The notes under the pieces are model-generated. The model made no database searches. It was not told where the DNA came from and worked only from the letters and a program-made list of their open reading frames with translations. 64,000 nucleotides of DNA from Geitlerinema sp. PCC 9228 (GTDB lineage Bacteria > Cyanobacteriota > Cyanobacteriia > Cyanobacteriales > PCC-9228): positions 29,061 to 93,060 of the forward strand of contig NZ_LNDC01000177.1 in assembly GCF_001870905.1 (NCBI RefSeq), given 5' to 3'. Of the stretch, positions 44,537 through 54,807 are shown in pieces (within the stretch, counting starts at the first letter, position 1; each line of letters begins with the position of its first letter). Both the position numbers and the translations under genes were made by a program.

Positions 44537-45832
44537 CTACCCGCTATGGCTAGTACCAGACGAGTTCATTTCCAAAACATTCTTTGCCGACAATCCCTCC
44601 CCTTGAGAACCAAAGTACCACAAAGCAGCGGCTGCCTCGGCGCGGGTCACTGGTTTGCTGGGTTGAAACAGTCGCGTATAGCCAAAGGCACGGCGAACGT
44701 TGGACAAATCGCCATTTTTATAATCGGCAAGCAAGGCACGCATGGTTTCGGAGTTAATTTTCTGCGCATCTTGAAATCCCCATTTTTCCTTGACGGCATC
44801 CACAGAAGCCGCTGGCAGGGATTTGCGAACATCCAACGGTACTTTCCAACGCAACAACTGGGAACGAGTTAAAGGTTGGTCGGGGTTGAATTGGGTTTGG
44901 CTGTCTTCGCCGGTTTGCGGATAGGGAATAATGCCAGCTTCGGCTAAACCTTGAATTGGCGCAAAATCTCGATCGCTGGTGGGTACGTCACCAAAGACGG
45001 GTTGTGAGGATTTCACTCCTTGGCGCAAACGCTGACCCGGTTGTTGGGCATAAATTTTATTATGGGCTAAAAACAACCAGCGGGCAAATGTTCGTCGGGT
45101 GATAGGTTGGTTGGGTTGAAATTCACCGGTTTCGGTGGCTGGTTCCAAAATGCCTAATTTCGCCAAGTCGCGGATGTAACTGCGAATTTCTTCTGGCGCT
45201 GGTTCTAAATCGGAGAAGGTTGGTGAGGAAGTGGGTGATGGCGATGGGGTTGGCGATGGGGTAGATGTGGTTTCGGGAGTAGGCGTGATTTGGCTGGCGG
45301 GAGAAGGTGTCGCGGTTGGTGTTTCGGAGATTTCTGATGGTTGGGAGGTTTCCAGGGTGAAGGTGGTGGCGGCTTGGGAAGATAGTCGCTGGTTGCCAGA
45401 GAGCGATCGCAACGATACCGTAAGTTGCAGGCTATCCCGTTGTGCGACAATTTGCGATGGTTGGTTGGTGGTTTGTGTTTGCAATTGCCAGCCGCTATCT
45501 TGCAGCTGTTGTTGGTAGTATTGCAAAATTTCCTGGCGGGATGTGTTTGCTGCTTTCCATTGGGTCAGCCAACTGGATTCTCCTTGAGATTTGACCTCTT
45601 GCAGTTGGCTGTCGGGATAAATGGGAATGGATGGGGGAAACTCTGCCGGCAGGGTTGGCGATGCTGGCGAGGCGTTTTGGGTCTGACCTTGTTGATCTGA
45701 CAGCAAACGCGGGTCTGGTTGTAACGATTCTTCCACAGAACGTCCTGCTTCGCTATTGGCACAGGAGGTGGCCAGCAGCAGCAAACCGGCCATAGCTATA
45801 CTTAGAATTCCAGGACGTCGGTACAATAACAT
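44537..45832 (-). CDS. SLH-domain lipoprotein
   Basis: 431 residues from ATG 45832, chosen because it gives a lipoprotein signal (LLLLATSCANS, lipobox Cys ~24). A Thr/Pro/Ser-rich linker with many repeats of TPSP follows a first domain (about 60-180, YPDSQLQEVKSQGESSWLTQW) of unknown fold. The C-terminal ~200 residues hold SLH-like modules (GILEPATETGEFQPNQPITRR; VTRAEAAAALW). Probably an envelope protein that tethers the outer membrane to the wall. Confidence 0.82.
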   Translation of the reverse strand: MLLYRRPGILSIAMAGLLLLATSCANSEAGRSVEESLQPDPRLLSDQQGQTQNASPASPTLPAEFPPSIPIYPDSQLQEVKSQGESSWLTQWKAANTSRQEILQYYQQQLQDSGWQLQTQTTNQPSQIVAQRDSLQLTVSLRSLSGNQRLSSQAATTFTLETSQPSEISETPTATPSPASQITPTPETTSTPSPTPSPSPTSSPTFSDLEPAPEEIRSYIRDLAKLGILEPATETGEFQPNQPITRRTFARWLFLAHNKIYAQQPGQRLRQGVKSSQPVFGDVPTSDRDFAPIQGLAEAGIIPYPQTGEDSQTQFNPDQPLTRSQLLRWKVPLDVRKSLPAASVDAVKEKWGFQDAQKINSETMRALLADYKNGDLSNVRRAFGYTRLFQPSKPVTRAEAAAALWYFGSQGEGLSAKNVLEMNSSGTSHSG

Positions 45833-46061
45833 TGGCGATCGCAATTGTTGATCGTAATGGTGCTTGAAAATATCCACCCCTACCATACTACGATAGCGAA
45901 AACAGCTACTGTTTGTTGGCAACGCGATCGCTACTTAATTTTTTGCTTAAACGAAATCATTATGACTACAAAGTGCAACAAATTGAGATACAATAACCAC
46001 CGAAGGGGCCACGCCAGCCCCTATACAAATGTTGTTGCAATCGCAAACAATCGGAGAAACT

Positions 46062-46604
46062 ATGGCTGAAGCTACTAGAACTCACGTTCCCAACGTTACC
46101 TTTAAAACCCGCGTCAGAGACGAATCCATCGGTGGAGATAATCCCTTCCGCTGGGAAGACAAAACCACCCAAGACATTTTCGGTGGCAAGCGTGTAGTTG
46201 TTTTCGCACTACCCGGTGCCTTCACGCCAACCTGTTCTTCCAACCACTTGCCTCGCTTTGAGGAACTGTACGACGAAATTCGCGCGCAAGGCATCGACGA
46301 GGTGATTTGCCTGTCTGTAAACGATGCTTTTGTGATGTTCCAATGGGCCAAACAGCAAGGGGTGCAAAAAGTCTTCATGCTTCCCGATGGCAATGCTGAC
46401 TTTACCCGACAAATGGGTATGTTGGTGGAAAAAGAAAACCTAGGCTTTGGTTTGCGTTCCTGGCGCTATGCCATGGTGGTTAACGACGGGGAAATCGAAA
46501 AAATGTTTATCGAACCTGGTTTCTCCGATAACTATCCCCAAGACCCCTATGAAGTTTCTGATGCCGATACCGTTCTCAATTATCTAAAATCGGCTAAGAA
46601 ATAG
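46062..46604 (+). CDS. Peroxiredoxin, Prx5/PrxII type
   Basis: 180 residues from ATG 46062, with GGAG just upstream; an earlier in-frame ATG at 46029 is less likely. The active site PGAFTPTCSSNHLP holds the peroxidatic Cys. No second resolving Cys is obvious near the usual place, so it probably uses glutathione, glutaredoxin or thioredoxin. Reduces H2O2 and organic peroxides in the cytoplasm. Confidence 0.92.
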   Translation: MAEATRTHVPNVTFKTRVRDESIGGDNPFRWEDKTTQDIFGGKRVVVFALPGAFTPTCSSNHLPRFEELYDEIRAQGIDEVICLSVNDAFVMFQWAKQQGVQKVFMLPDGNADFTRQMGMLVEKENLGFGLRSWRYAMVVNDGEIEKMFIEPGFSDNYPQDPYEVSDADTVLNYLKSAKK

Positions 46605-46622
46605 AAACTTCTTCTAGCCTCT

Positions 46623-46663
46623 GGTTACCAGCTGTTGGCCGGTGGGGCTGATGGCTGGTAACC
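46623..46663 (+). terminator. Hairpin after the peroxiredoxin gene
   Basis: GGTTACCAGC (46623-46632) pairs with GCTGGTAACC (46654-46663). Only TTCT follows, so a weak terminator at best. Confidence 0.5.
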
Positions 46664-46683
46664 TTCTATAGTACAATCATCTT

Positions 46684-47160
46684 ATGAGTGAACAGCGCGA
46701 TCGCCAAAACCAACAACAGCCAGATCCAGAACGTACCCAACGGCAAGAATCCCAAACCCACCTGGGTTCTGGTTCCCACGAGCAACATCTCAAGCGCTCC
46801 CAACCTTCCGAACAATGGCAGCTCTACCAAGAAGAACGTCGGATAGAACTAGCACAACGGGAAGCTGCCGTTAACAAAGCCGTACAGTTTATATATTATT
46901 TAGCCGGTGCGCTGGGCATTTTGCTGTCCTTACGCATCTTTCTGCGTTTGTTTGGTGCCAATCCCCAAAACCAGTTCGCTATATTTATTTACAAACTATC
47001 CCAACCATTTGTCGCTCCTTTTAACAATTTATTTCAAAATCCTACTTTTGGGGAAAACAACATATTTGAAATTAACGCTTTGATTGCCATTGGTGCCTAC
47101 GCATTGGTTACTTGGTTGGTGGTTCGGTTAATTTACGTTATATGGATGCCCCCAGATTGA
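46684..47160 (+). CDS. YggT-family membrane protein
   Basis: 158 residues. A long hydrophilic Gln/Arg-rich N-terminus (~1-60) precedes two membrane spans with the YggT pattern LSLRIFLRLFGANPQN...SQPFVAPFNNLF. In cyanobacteria and chloroplasts YggT-type proteins are linked to cell or plastid division and thylakoid organisation; the role here is not shown. Confidence 0.85.
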   Translation: MSEQRDRQNQQQPDPERTQRQESQTHLGSGSHEQHLKRSQPSEQWQLYQEERRIELAQREAAVNKAVQFIYYLAGALGILLSLRIFLRLFGANPQNQFAIFIYKLSQPFVAPFNNLFQNPTFGENNIFEINALIAIGAYALVTWLVVRLIYVIWMPPD

Positions 47161-47182
47161 AACCATGCAGCTACTTGGAAAC

Positions 47183-49186
47183 TTATTGCCTTAGCTGGCC
47201 ATTGGCAATTTGAGCAAAAGGCACCACACGAGCATCCACACGATTGCGTGTGAGATGTCGCAGCAAGCGTTTGGCTTGGTGAAAATATAGAGGATGGGGA
47301 AGATATACAGGTAAGGATACCATAAAATCCCTAGCTTTGCCAATATCGCAACCCACAATCCGCGCGATCGCATTGGCACCTTCAAATACTGCTTCTGCCG
47401 TCATTGCCCTATCCACCACCATCCCATAAGTCGGTTGGCCGCGTTCTCCTTTTTCAATCCGGCGCAATCCTTCTGTAGTAGCTAACACCACCAAGCGATC
47501 GCCAATAGCCAATTGTAGATCGTCGGAAGGCAAAAATTTCGCCTGACCGCCCGGATTTTGGTGCAAAAGCGGCATCACTTCGTAGCCATACGCCACCTGT
47601 GCCAGCATTAACCCATGCAAGGTATCCCCCGACTCAACACAATATTCCGTTACCAAAACCGTTTCCCCGTACAGACGGAACAATCCCGCAATATTTTCCC
47701 CAAAAGCTGCCCCAGCAAAAGCTTCCGCTGCCAAAGCATGGGCGCAGAGAACGTGAGCATAGGGTAATAATTGGGCTAAATTATCGCTAAATCGCTGGTT
47801 GAACGTACGAATCACCAACCCCGCCTCTACATTCTTTGTATGAGCCAGTAACCCCAACTCCAGATTCTGCATTTCATCATCGGTAGCCAAAATCATGCTG
47901 CGTGCGGTGGACCAATTCGCCGCTTCCAAACAAGAAGCCATATCTCCCGTAACTACTGGCAATTCCGGTAAAATTTCCGGTGCCAATCCCGTAGGTGCGA
48001 TCGCGACCACCGGCTGTCCGAACTTTTGCAACCAAGTTACGATGCTGCGTCCCGTCCTACCCAACCCATACAACACCACGTGGTCTTCCGCAGGAACTGG
48101 CGGACGTTTAATGGTAAACTGAAAGCGAGCGCTCAACAGCCGTTCCGTCAGCAACGCATATAAGACACCCACAAATGCCGTGCCTGCCACCGTCAGTCCC
48201 AGACTAAAAAGCAACAGCCAACTGGGAATTTGTGGATCGGCTTCCACCCCACCCACCACATCAGGATATCCCCCCAGCAACAAGCCAATGGTGGCATTGA
48301 CAGCATCCCGCAAGCTGCTATTGGGATAGGTCCATAGGAATAATATGGTTCCCAACAGCAAGAGAGCAGCCACCGCGATCGAAGAAACCATGGCGACTCG
48401 CCGCAAACGACGGTGTTCGGCAAACCAAAAATCCTGCACCCCTTGTTTTAGAAAAGACCAATTATATTTAGAAAAAATAGAAAAACCCGATCGCGAACTG
48501 GGCATTGTCGGAGAACTTTCCTCATTTGACATCAGAAAAGTTTCTATATAAATCACCTCATCACCAGGCTTTACTGGTTCCTCCGGTTGCCATTGGTGAA
48601 ACTTTACCAAGCGATCGCTGCGCAAATGAGCAATAACCCGGCGGTAGCGGTTTTTAAAATCCACCAACGTGCGATCGCGCCAGTGGCTATCCCATGAAAT
48701 CGTTTCCTTCACCACCCGCATAAGTTTGCCATCCAAAGAAAAACATCCCAACGTCGTCTCTCCCAGCGCCGACAAAGCAAACGCATCCGCCGACAAACTC
48801 GCCGGGTCAAAAGCCACAAAATTCCCCAAATGAGTCGTCAGCAATTGATTTAAATTCAACTTATTGGAACGAATCACAATCCGAATATCGGGATTGAGCA
48901 ACCTAGCCGCAAACGCCGCATCCAAATTAATATTTTCATTACTACTCACCAGCAAAACCGCCCGACATTGGCGAATTTTTGCTTTTTCCAGTACCTGCTG
49001 GTAGCGAAAATCCCCCTCAACAAACAAATCCGGCAAAACATCGGTTTCCCAATGTTGGGGATAAAAGTCATTGATGGCATGCACCAAAACACCAAATTGC
49101 TTTAACGTGGCGATCGAATGTTGTCCCAAACTTCCCAAGCCACATACCAAAAATAAATCCGGTTTGAAAACAAAATTAACACTCAT
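47183..49186 (-). CDS. RCK-domain potassium channel or transporter regulator
   Basis: 667 residues. Two Rossmann-type RCK/TrkA-N domains: one at the N-terminus (LVCGLGSLGQHSIATL ... VEGDFRYQQVL) and one after the membrane part (VVLYGLGRTGRSIVTWL). Between them are two membrane spans (AALLLLGTILFLWTY; FSLGLTVAGTAFVGVLYALL) around a re-entrant-like loop (DAVNATIGLLLGGYPD). TrkA-C-like regions follow each. This fits a ligand-gated ion channel; ion selectivity is not proven, as no TVGYG filter is seen. Confidence 0.78.
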   Translation of the reverse strand: MSVNFVFKPDLFLVCGLGSLGQHSIATLKQFGVLVHAINDFYPQHWETDVLPDLFVEGDFRYQQVLEKAKIRQCRAVLLVSSNENINLDAAFAARLLNPDIRIVIRSNKLNLNQLLTTHLGNFVAFDPASLSADAFALSALGETTLGCFSLDGKLMRVVKETISWDSHWRDRTLVDFKNRYRRVIAHLRSDRLVKFHQWQPEEPVKPGDEVIYIETFLMSNEESSPTMPSSRSGFSIFSKYNWSFLKQGVQDFWFAEHRRLRRVAMVSSIAVAALLLLGTILFLWTYPNSSLRDAVNATIGLLLGGYPDVVGGVEADPQIPSWLLLFSLGLTVAGTAFVGVLYALLTERLLSARFQFTIKRPPVPAEDHVVLYGLGRTGRSIVTWLQKFGQPVVAIAPTGLAPEILPELPVVTGDMASCLEAANWSTARSMILATDDEMQNLELGLLAHTKNVEAGLVIRTFNQRFSDNLAQLLPYAHVLCAHALAAEAFAGAAFGENIAGLFRLYGETVLVTEYCVESGDTLHGLMLAQVAYGYEVMPLLHQNPGGQAKFLPSDDLQLAIGDRLVVLATTEGLRRIEKGERGQPTYGMVVDRAMTAEAVFEGANAIARIVGCDIGKARDFMVSLPVYLPHPLYFHQAKRLLRHLTRNRVDARVVPFAQIANGQLRQ

Positions 49187-49373
49187 GAGAATCTCTGTTG
49201 GTGCACAGAATCAATCGAATGAAACCAGAAAATTTCACCAGAGAGAAAACATGGTTTCGCCTCCTTCTCCTTTTCTGGAGTTATACTATAGAAATCCCTT
49301 AATCTACAACTCGTTTGCCTGTGGATATCGCCTTTTCAATCATATCTACTGCACGCTGAACACCACCTGCTCG

Positions 49374-49560
49374 GCCGAAAAAGCTGGTAAGCAAATCATT
49401 AAGGTAAATCCAAAAGGAACCTCTCAGCATCGCTCTAACTGTCTCAACCGAGTTCCGAAAGAGTTATCTGACCGTTGGCACAGTTATCCTCATTGCGGTA
49501 TGGAATTCCAAAGGGATGTAAACTCAGGAATTTTAATGAAGAAAGTGGGGTGGGACATCG
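49374..49560 (+). pseudogene. Remnant of a TnpB (IS605 OrfB) transposase C-terminus
   Basis: A fragment reads AEKAGKQIIKVNPKGTSQHR, then KELSDRWHSYPHCG and QRDVNSG, matching the zinc-ribbon and final RuvC part of TnpB. The first Cys pair is damaged (CSxC to RSNC) and upstream frames are broken. The flanks (49187-49373 and 49561-49966) show only scattered remnants and a short hairpin near 49608. Confidence 0.75.
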
Positions 49561-49966
49561 CCTCACTAAAAAACGCGAATCCCTCTAAAGGGAGGAGAAA
49601 GCAGCAGCGTACCGCGTAGCGGTCGCTGTCTGGAGTATGTCACTTCGGACAGATAACACCAAAATGAGTCATGAAATTAGCCCTCCATCCTACAATGGAT
49701 CCTTTGGGATCGGTGTAGCAGAAGATTGTCAGTAGAGAATATTTGTTATAAAAATCATGAAGCGATCGCTCGCAGAACTGAGAAAATAATAGGAGCAGGA
49801 CAAATTTGGTGATTGACCCATTCCCCTAGTGCCACCCAAAATCAATAACAACCCCCAACCATAAAAATGCAATTTGCTCGGCGATCGAGAAACAGATAGC
49901 ACGCTCATTCTATCACCAAGATCGTTATAATAGAGCAAAGCGAAGTCGTTATGAGTTGGGAGCGAT

Positions 49967-51337
49967 ATGGCAAGTCCCCAAGTAGAAAACCTGGTCATCA
50001 TCGGTTCCGGTCCAGCCGGATTCACCGCTGCCTTGTACGCAGCGCGCGCCAACCTAAAACCCTTTGTCTTTGAAGGATACCAAACCGGTGGATTGCCAGG
50101 GGGTCAGCTAATGACCACCACCGAAGTGGAGAACTATCCCGGCTTTCCCGACGGCATTACCGGTCCGCAACTCATGGAGAGAATGAAAGCACAGGCAGTC
50201 CGTTGGGGTGCAGAATTGGTCACCGAAGACGTAACCTACGTGGATTTGCAGCAGCGTCCTTTTACCATACGTTCCCAAGAACGGGAAATCAAAGCACACA
50301 GCATCATTATCGCCACCGGTGCCAATGCCAAACGCTTGCACCTTCCCAGCGAAGACAAATTCTGGAACCAAGGCATCTCCGCCTGTGCCATCTGCGACGG
50401 TGCCAGTCCTATCTTCAAAAATGCAGAACTCGTGGTGATTGGTGGCGGCGATACGGCAGCAGAGGAATCCGTTTATCTCACCAAATACGGTTCTCACGTT
50501 CATTTGCTGGTTCGTCGCGACCAAATGCGTGCCAGCAAAGCTATGCAAGACCGAGTCTTAAATCATCCCAAAATTACCGTCCACTGGAACACCGAAGCTG
50601 TGGATGTATTTGGTACGGAAGGCAAACAAATGGAAGGGGTGAAGGTAAAAAATAACCAAACTGGCGAACAAAGGGAAATTGCTGCGCAGGGATTGTTCTA
50701 CGCCATTGGTCATACGCCCAATACCCAATTGTTCCAAGGACAGATAGAATTGGATGAGAAGGGGTATGTTATTACCCGCAATCATGTGGAAACCAATATT
50801 GAAGGCGTTTATGCCGTTGGCGACGTGCAAGACTACGTATTTCGCCAGGCGGTTACCGCTGCCGGGTCTGGTTGTATGGGTGCCATGTTAGCAGAGCGCT
50901 GGCTGACGGAAAAAGGCTTGGCGCAGGAGTTCCACCAAAGTAGCGAACAAATGGAAACTCCCAGCTACGAAGAATCAGAAAAATCAGCTGCGGATACCGA
51001 AGAAACATTTGACCCCAACGTGACTTTCCACCGGGGAAGCTATGCCATTCGCAAATTGTATCACGATAGCGATCGCTTAATTATGGTCCGCTACGTTGCC
51101 CCCACCTGCGGTCCTTGCCACACCCTCAAACCCATCCTCGACAAAGTCATCAAAGAATTCAACGGTCAAATGTACTGCGTAGAAATCGATATCGACGCCG
51201 AACCCAATATTGCTGAAGGCGCTGGTGTCACGGGAACACCAACCGTCCAGTTCTTTAAAAACAAAAAGCTACTGGCAGAAATGAAAGGCGTCAAACCCAA
51301 AAGCCAGTATCGAGAACTCATCGTTAATAATGTCTAA
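49967..51337 (+). CDS. trxB: NTRC, NADPH-thioredoxin reductase with C-terminal thioredoxin
   Basis: 456 residues, GGGAG upstream. Reductase part with FAD motif [17 protein letters not shown], redox pair C140-AIC-143 in SACAICDG, and the NADPH loop [10 protein letters not shown] linker (~residues 320-345) joins a full thioredoxin domain with CGPC at 381-384 and the cis-Pro in GTPTVQF. This fusion supports 2-Cys peroxiredoxin reduction and redox control in cyanobacteria and plastids. Confidence 0.95.
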   Translation: MASPQVENLVIIGSGPAGFTAALYAARANLKPFVFEGYQTGGLPGGQLMTTTEVENYPGFPDGITGPQLMERMKAQAVRWGAELVTEDVTYVDLQQRPFTIRSQEREIKAHSIIIATGANAKRLHLPSEDKFWNQGISACAICDGASPIFKNAELVVIGGGDTAAEESVYLTKYGSHVHLLVRRDQMRASKAMQDRVLNHPKITVHWNTEAVDVFGTEGKQMEGVKVKNNQTGEQREIAAQGLFYAIGHTPNTQLFQGQIELDEKGYVITRNHVETNIEGVYAVGDVQDYVFRQAVTAAGSGCMGAMLAERWLTEKGLAQEFHQSSEQMETPSYEESEKSAADTEETFDPNVTFHRGSYAIRKLYHDSDRLIMVRYVAPTCGPCHTLKPILDKVIKEFNGQMYCVEIDIDAEPNIAEGAGVTGTPTVQFFKNKKLLAEMKGVKPKSQYRELIVNNV

Positions 51338-51393
51338 CTCTGCCAAATTGGATGTCAACATACGTTGTTCGTTTTTCCTCCTGGTAGAAGCAA

Positions 51394-51413
51394 AGAGGGG
51401 AAACTTCCCCTCT
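51394..51413. terminator. Bidirectional hairpin between convergent NTRC and guaA
   Basis: AGAGGGGAA / TTCCCCTCT, perfect stem, between two convergent stops. Confidence 0.5.
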
Positions 51414-51435
51414 ATCCAAAAACACGGCAGCAGCG

Positions 51436-53043
51436 TTATTCCCACTCAATCGTAGCCGGTGGTTTGGAAGTCACATCGTACGCCACGCGATTGACCCCAC
51501 GCACTTCGTTGACAATCCGATTGGAAACTGTCTCTAGAAAATCATAGGGAACCCGCGCCCAATCCGCCGTCATGCCGTCTTCGCTCGTAATAATTCTTAA
51601 CACAACCGGATAGGCATAGGTGCGTTGGTCTCCCATGACACCGACACTACGAAGCGGTAGCAAAACAGCAAAAGCCTGCCAGAAGTGATGGTACAGTTGC
51701 TGGCGATTGATTTCCTGACGTAGGATAAAATCGGCATCTCGCAGGATTTCCAACCGTTCTTCGGTAATTTCCCCAATAATGCGAATCGCCAATCCCGGTC
51801 CTGGGAACGGATGGCGGTTGACAATTTCATCGGGTAAACCAACATTGCGCGCCACTTCCCGCACTTCGTCTTTGAACAAACGCCGTAAGGGTTCCACCAG
51901 CTTAAACCGCAAATTGCTGGGTAAGCCGCCAACGTTGTGGTGGCTTTTGATTTTGACCGCAACTCGTTCCCCAGTTTGGGGGTCGATGTTGGTATTGGCA
52001 GATTCGATCACATCAGGATAGAGGGTTCCTTGGGCCAAATAGTCAAATGGTCCCAAGCGCGTGGACTCTTCCTCAAAGACTTTAATAAACTCGTGACCAA
52101 TGAGGCGGCGTTTTTCTTCTGGGTCTACCACCCCTTCTACAGCTTGGAGAAAGCGTTCTCTAGCATCTACATAGCTGACCGGAATGTGGAATTGGTCTCG
52201 AAATAGCTTCACCAACCGTTCCGGTTCATTTTTGCGCATGAACCCTTGGTCGATGAACATGCACACCAGTTGGTCGCCAATGGCTTTGTGTAGCAGAAAA
52301 GCCAAAGTAGATGAGTCTACGCCGCCGGAAAGGGCCAGCAAAACCCGCTTGTCGCCTACCTGACCGCGAATTTCTCGGACTGCCTCTTCCACAAAGGTTT
52401 CTGTGGTCCAAGTGGGTTCGCAGTTGCAAATGTGGTAGACGAAATTGCGAATTAGGGCAATGCCGCCTTCCGAATGCACCACCTCTGGGTGAAATTGTAC
52501 CCCGTAAATTTTACTTTGGTGATCGGCGATCGCGGCACAGGGTGTATTTTGCGTATGGGCCAAAATATCAAACCCTTCCGGCAAACGCACCACCGAATCC
52601 CCGTGGCTCATCCACATGATAGACCCATCTTCCACATTGGTGAGCAAATCGGTGGGATCGTCAATGGTTAGCGAAGATTTGCCGTATTCCGCTCTTTCGG
52701 CGCGTTTGACTTCTCCCCCCAACTGCTGCACCATCAAATGCATGCCATAGCAAATCCCCAACACTGGCACCCCCAAATGCCAAATTTCTGGGTCGCAGTG
52801 GGGAACGCCAGAGTCGTAAACGGAGTTGGGACCGCCAGAGATAATAATCCCCTTGGGTTGGAGTTTCCGCAGCTGTTCGGCACTGGTGCGGTAGGAGAGA
52901 ATTTCGGAGTAGACCTGAGTTTCGCGGATACGACGGGCAATAAGTTGGGAGTATTGCGAACCGAAGTCTAAAATAACGATGGTTTGCCGGTTAACATCTC
53001 CTACTGGTTGGGTACTTTGAGCTGGCGCGGTTTGTGGAGTCAC
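51436..53043 (-). CDS. guaA: GMP synthase, glutamine-hydrolysing
   Basis: 535 residues from GTG 53043, with GGAA 8 bases upstream; a longer frame to 53133 gives an unlikely N-terminus. Converts XMP to GMP with glutamine and ATP. The amidotransferase half has GICYGMHLM with the catalytic Cys and [11 protein letters not shown] with its His/Glu. The synthase half has the PP-loop LSGGVDSST. The end [19 protein letters not shown] is the usual GuaA C-terminus. Confidence 0.96.
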   Translation of the reverse strand: MTPQTAPAQSTQPVGDVNRQTIVILDFGSQYSQLIARRIRETQVYSEILSYRTSAEQLRKLQPKGIIISGGPNSVYDSGVPHCDPEIWHLGVPVLGICYGMHLMVQQLGGEVKRAERAEYGKSSLTIDDPTDLLTNVEDGSIMWMSHGDSVVRLPEGFDILAHTQNTPCAAIADHQSKIYGVQFHPEVVHSEGGIALIRNFVYHICNCEPTWTTETFVEEAVREIRGQVGDKRVLLALSGGVDSSTLAFLLHKAIGDQLVCMFIDQGFMRKNEPERLVKLFRDQFHIPVSYVDARERFLQAVEGVVDPEEKRRLIGHEFIKVFEEESTRLGPFDYLAQGTLYPDVIESANTNIDPQTGERVAVKIKSHHNVGGLPSNLRFKLVEPLRRLFKDEVREVARNVGLPDEIVNRHPFPGPGLAIRIIGEITEERLEILRDADFILRQEINRQQLYHHFWQAFAVLLPLRSVGVMGDQRTYAYPVVLRIITSEDGMTADWARVPYDFLETVSNRIVNEVRGVNRVAYDVTSKPPATIEWE

Positions 53044-53516
53044 GGCTATTTTCCAAATGCTTGTGATTTCGACGAAATTGGCAAGAAGGAAAGAAAAAAT
53101 GTAGGAAAAATAATTTCGGCTGCCCTCTGGCAATCGCTACGGGCAAATCTTGCCAACGGAATTTATAGATATATTCTTCCTAAATTAGCATATTTTGGAC
53201 AATTGACACAGAGGGATTTCCCCTGTTTTTCCCATCTTCTCCAGGGTCGTTTCCTTCTCACCTTTACCAAACCTTGTATCCCAGGCTGGGATGGGATTTT
53301 GCCAATTTCCTATTCTCGAAAACTCTGTTCCCAAGAAAAAATGGCGAATCGCAGAATTTCAGGAACTTTCACCACCCCTATGAAACATTTTGGTCTCCAG
53401 AAGGAAACGACTCTATCCTCTTCTCCTTTTTCCCCTCTGCTTAGATGGGGATAACCAAACATTAACCACCATTAGCTAGGCTTGCTAGAAAATAACTTTT
53501 GTTATCTACGGAAATG
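53044..53516. other. Gene-free stretch upstream of chrA
   Basis: Between the divergent guaA and chrA genes. No convincing gene. The only marked feature is the palindrome at the chrA start. Confidence 0.5.
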
Positions 53517-53530
53517 AGATAAATTTATCT
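53517..53530 (+). promoter_or_regulatory. Perfect palindrome touching the chrA start
   Basis: AGATAAATTTATCT, 14 bp, one base before the chrA ATG. It covers the place of the ribosome site, which is otherwise missing, so a repressor operator is possible. Confidence 0.45.
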
Positions 53531-53531
53531 T

Positions 53532-54716
53532 ATGAATTCTATTGCTCAAAACAAACTGAGGGAACTCGCCCAAGTTTTTTTTAAATTAGGGGTCATTGGC
53601 TTTGGCGGACCGGCGGCGCATATTGCCATGATGGAAGATGAGGTGGTTAACCGACGCCAATGGATTTCGCGATCGCATTTTTTAGATTTGGTAGGGGCCA
53701 CCAATTTGATTCCCGGTCCCAACTCCACGGAAATGGCCATTCACGTAGGCTACACCTACGGCGGCTTGCCAGGACTGCTGGTGGCAGGAGTTTGCTTTCT
53801 CTTGCCAGCAATTGTAATTACTGGAGTTTTGGCGTGGGTTTACGTAGCTTTCGGACAAATTCCGCAAATTGCTCCTTTACTGTACGGCATCAAACCGGCG
53901 GTGATTGCTGTCATTTTTGGCGCTTTGTGGCGGTTGGGAAAAAAAGCAGTTAAAAGCCGCGAGCTATTTGTTCTATGGATTCTGGTTGCCATTATTTTAC
54001 TTGTATTCCCCATCAACGCAGCCGTGGCTCTGTTATTGGGCGGCTTTTTGGGAATGCTGTGGCTGCGACGGGACTCGTTGCTGTCTTGGCGGTTTCCCAG
54101 AGATGGCGATAAAAATGGGTTTTGGTTGCCGTTGTTGGCTATGGCTGGGTCAGCAGCCGCCGAAGCCACGACCAGCGCTCCTTTATGGCAGTTAGGAGTA
54201 TTCTTTTTAAAAGTAGGCTGCATTCTATTTGGCAGCGGTTATGTCTTAGTTGCATTTTTGGAAGGAGAATTAGTGGAAGGATTCGGTTGGTTGACCCAGC
54301 AACAATTGCTCGATGCGATCGCGATCGGTCAGTTTACCCCCGGTCCGGTTTTGTCCACTTCTACGTTTATTGGCTACCTGGTTTCCGGCTGGCCGGGTGC
54401 CATGGTCGCCACATTGGGAATTTTTACCCCTTCTTTTTTGTTTGTGTTGCTGCTCAACCCGCAAATTCCGCGTATGCGATCGTCAGCAACCATGAGTGCG
54501 TTTTTGGATGCCATTAACGTGAGTGCCGTCAGCTTAATGGCAGTGGTAACCGCACGCCTGGCTGTCACCACCTTATTCGATCCTTGGGATTTTCTGGCAA
54601 TTGCCATTACCGCGATCGCTGGCTTTTTAGTAGTTCGCTACCGCACCAACGCCGCCTGGCTGGTGTTGGGAGGTGCCATCGTCGGCTATATCGGCCAGCA
54701 ATTCCTGCCAGCATAA
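53532..54716 (+). CDS. chrA: Chromate-transporter family protein
   Basis: 394 residues with two homologous halves, each beginning with the CHR pattern (FFKLGVIGFGGPAAHIAMME and FFLKVGCILFGSGYVLVAFLEGELVE) and each followed by a GATNLIPGPNSTEMA or IAIGQFTPGPVLSTSTF signature. About ten membrane spans. Members export chromate; some are sulfate-related. No chrB regulator is adjacent. Confidence 0.92.
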   Translation: MNSIAQNKLRELAQVFFKLGVIGFGGPAAHIAMMEDEVVNRRQWISRSHFLDLVGATNLIPGPNSTEMAIHVGYTYGGLPGLLVAGVCFLLPAIVITGVLAWVYVAFGQIPQIAPLLYGIKPAVIAVIFGALWRLGKKAVKSRELFVLWILVAIILLVFPINAAVALLLGGFLGMLWLRRDSLLSWRFPRDGDKNGFWLPLLAMAGSAAAEATTSAPLWQLGVFFLKVGCILFGSGYVLVAFLEGELVEGFGWLTQQQLLDAIAIGQFTPGPVLSTSTFIGYLVSGWPGAMVATLGIFTPSFLFVLLLNPQIPRMRSSATMSAFLDAINVSAVSLMAVVTARLAVTTLFDPWDFLAIAITAIAGFLVVRYRTNAAWLVLGGAIVGYIGQQFLPA

Positions 54717-54746
54717 CTTGCTGCTTCTATAGCTTATGCCATGGGG

Positions 54747-54770
54747 AGAGGCGCTGCGCGCAGCGCCTCT
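54747..54770. terminator. 24-bp perfect palindrome between convergent chrA and ugd
   Basis: AGAGGCGCTGCG followed by its exact complement, between the two stops. It lacks a T run, so it may stop transcription from both sides only weakly. Confidence 0.5.
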
Positions 54771-54807
54771 AGTTCGCCGAAATTGCCTAACGTTCGTCAA
54801 ACAGCCA

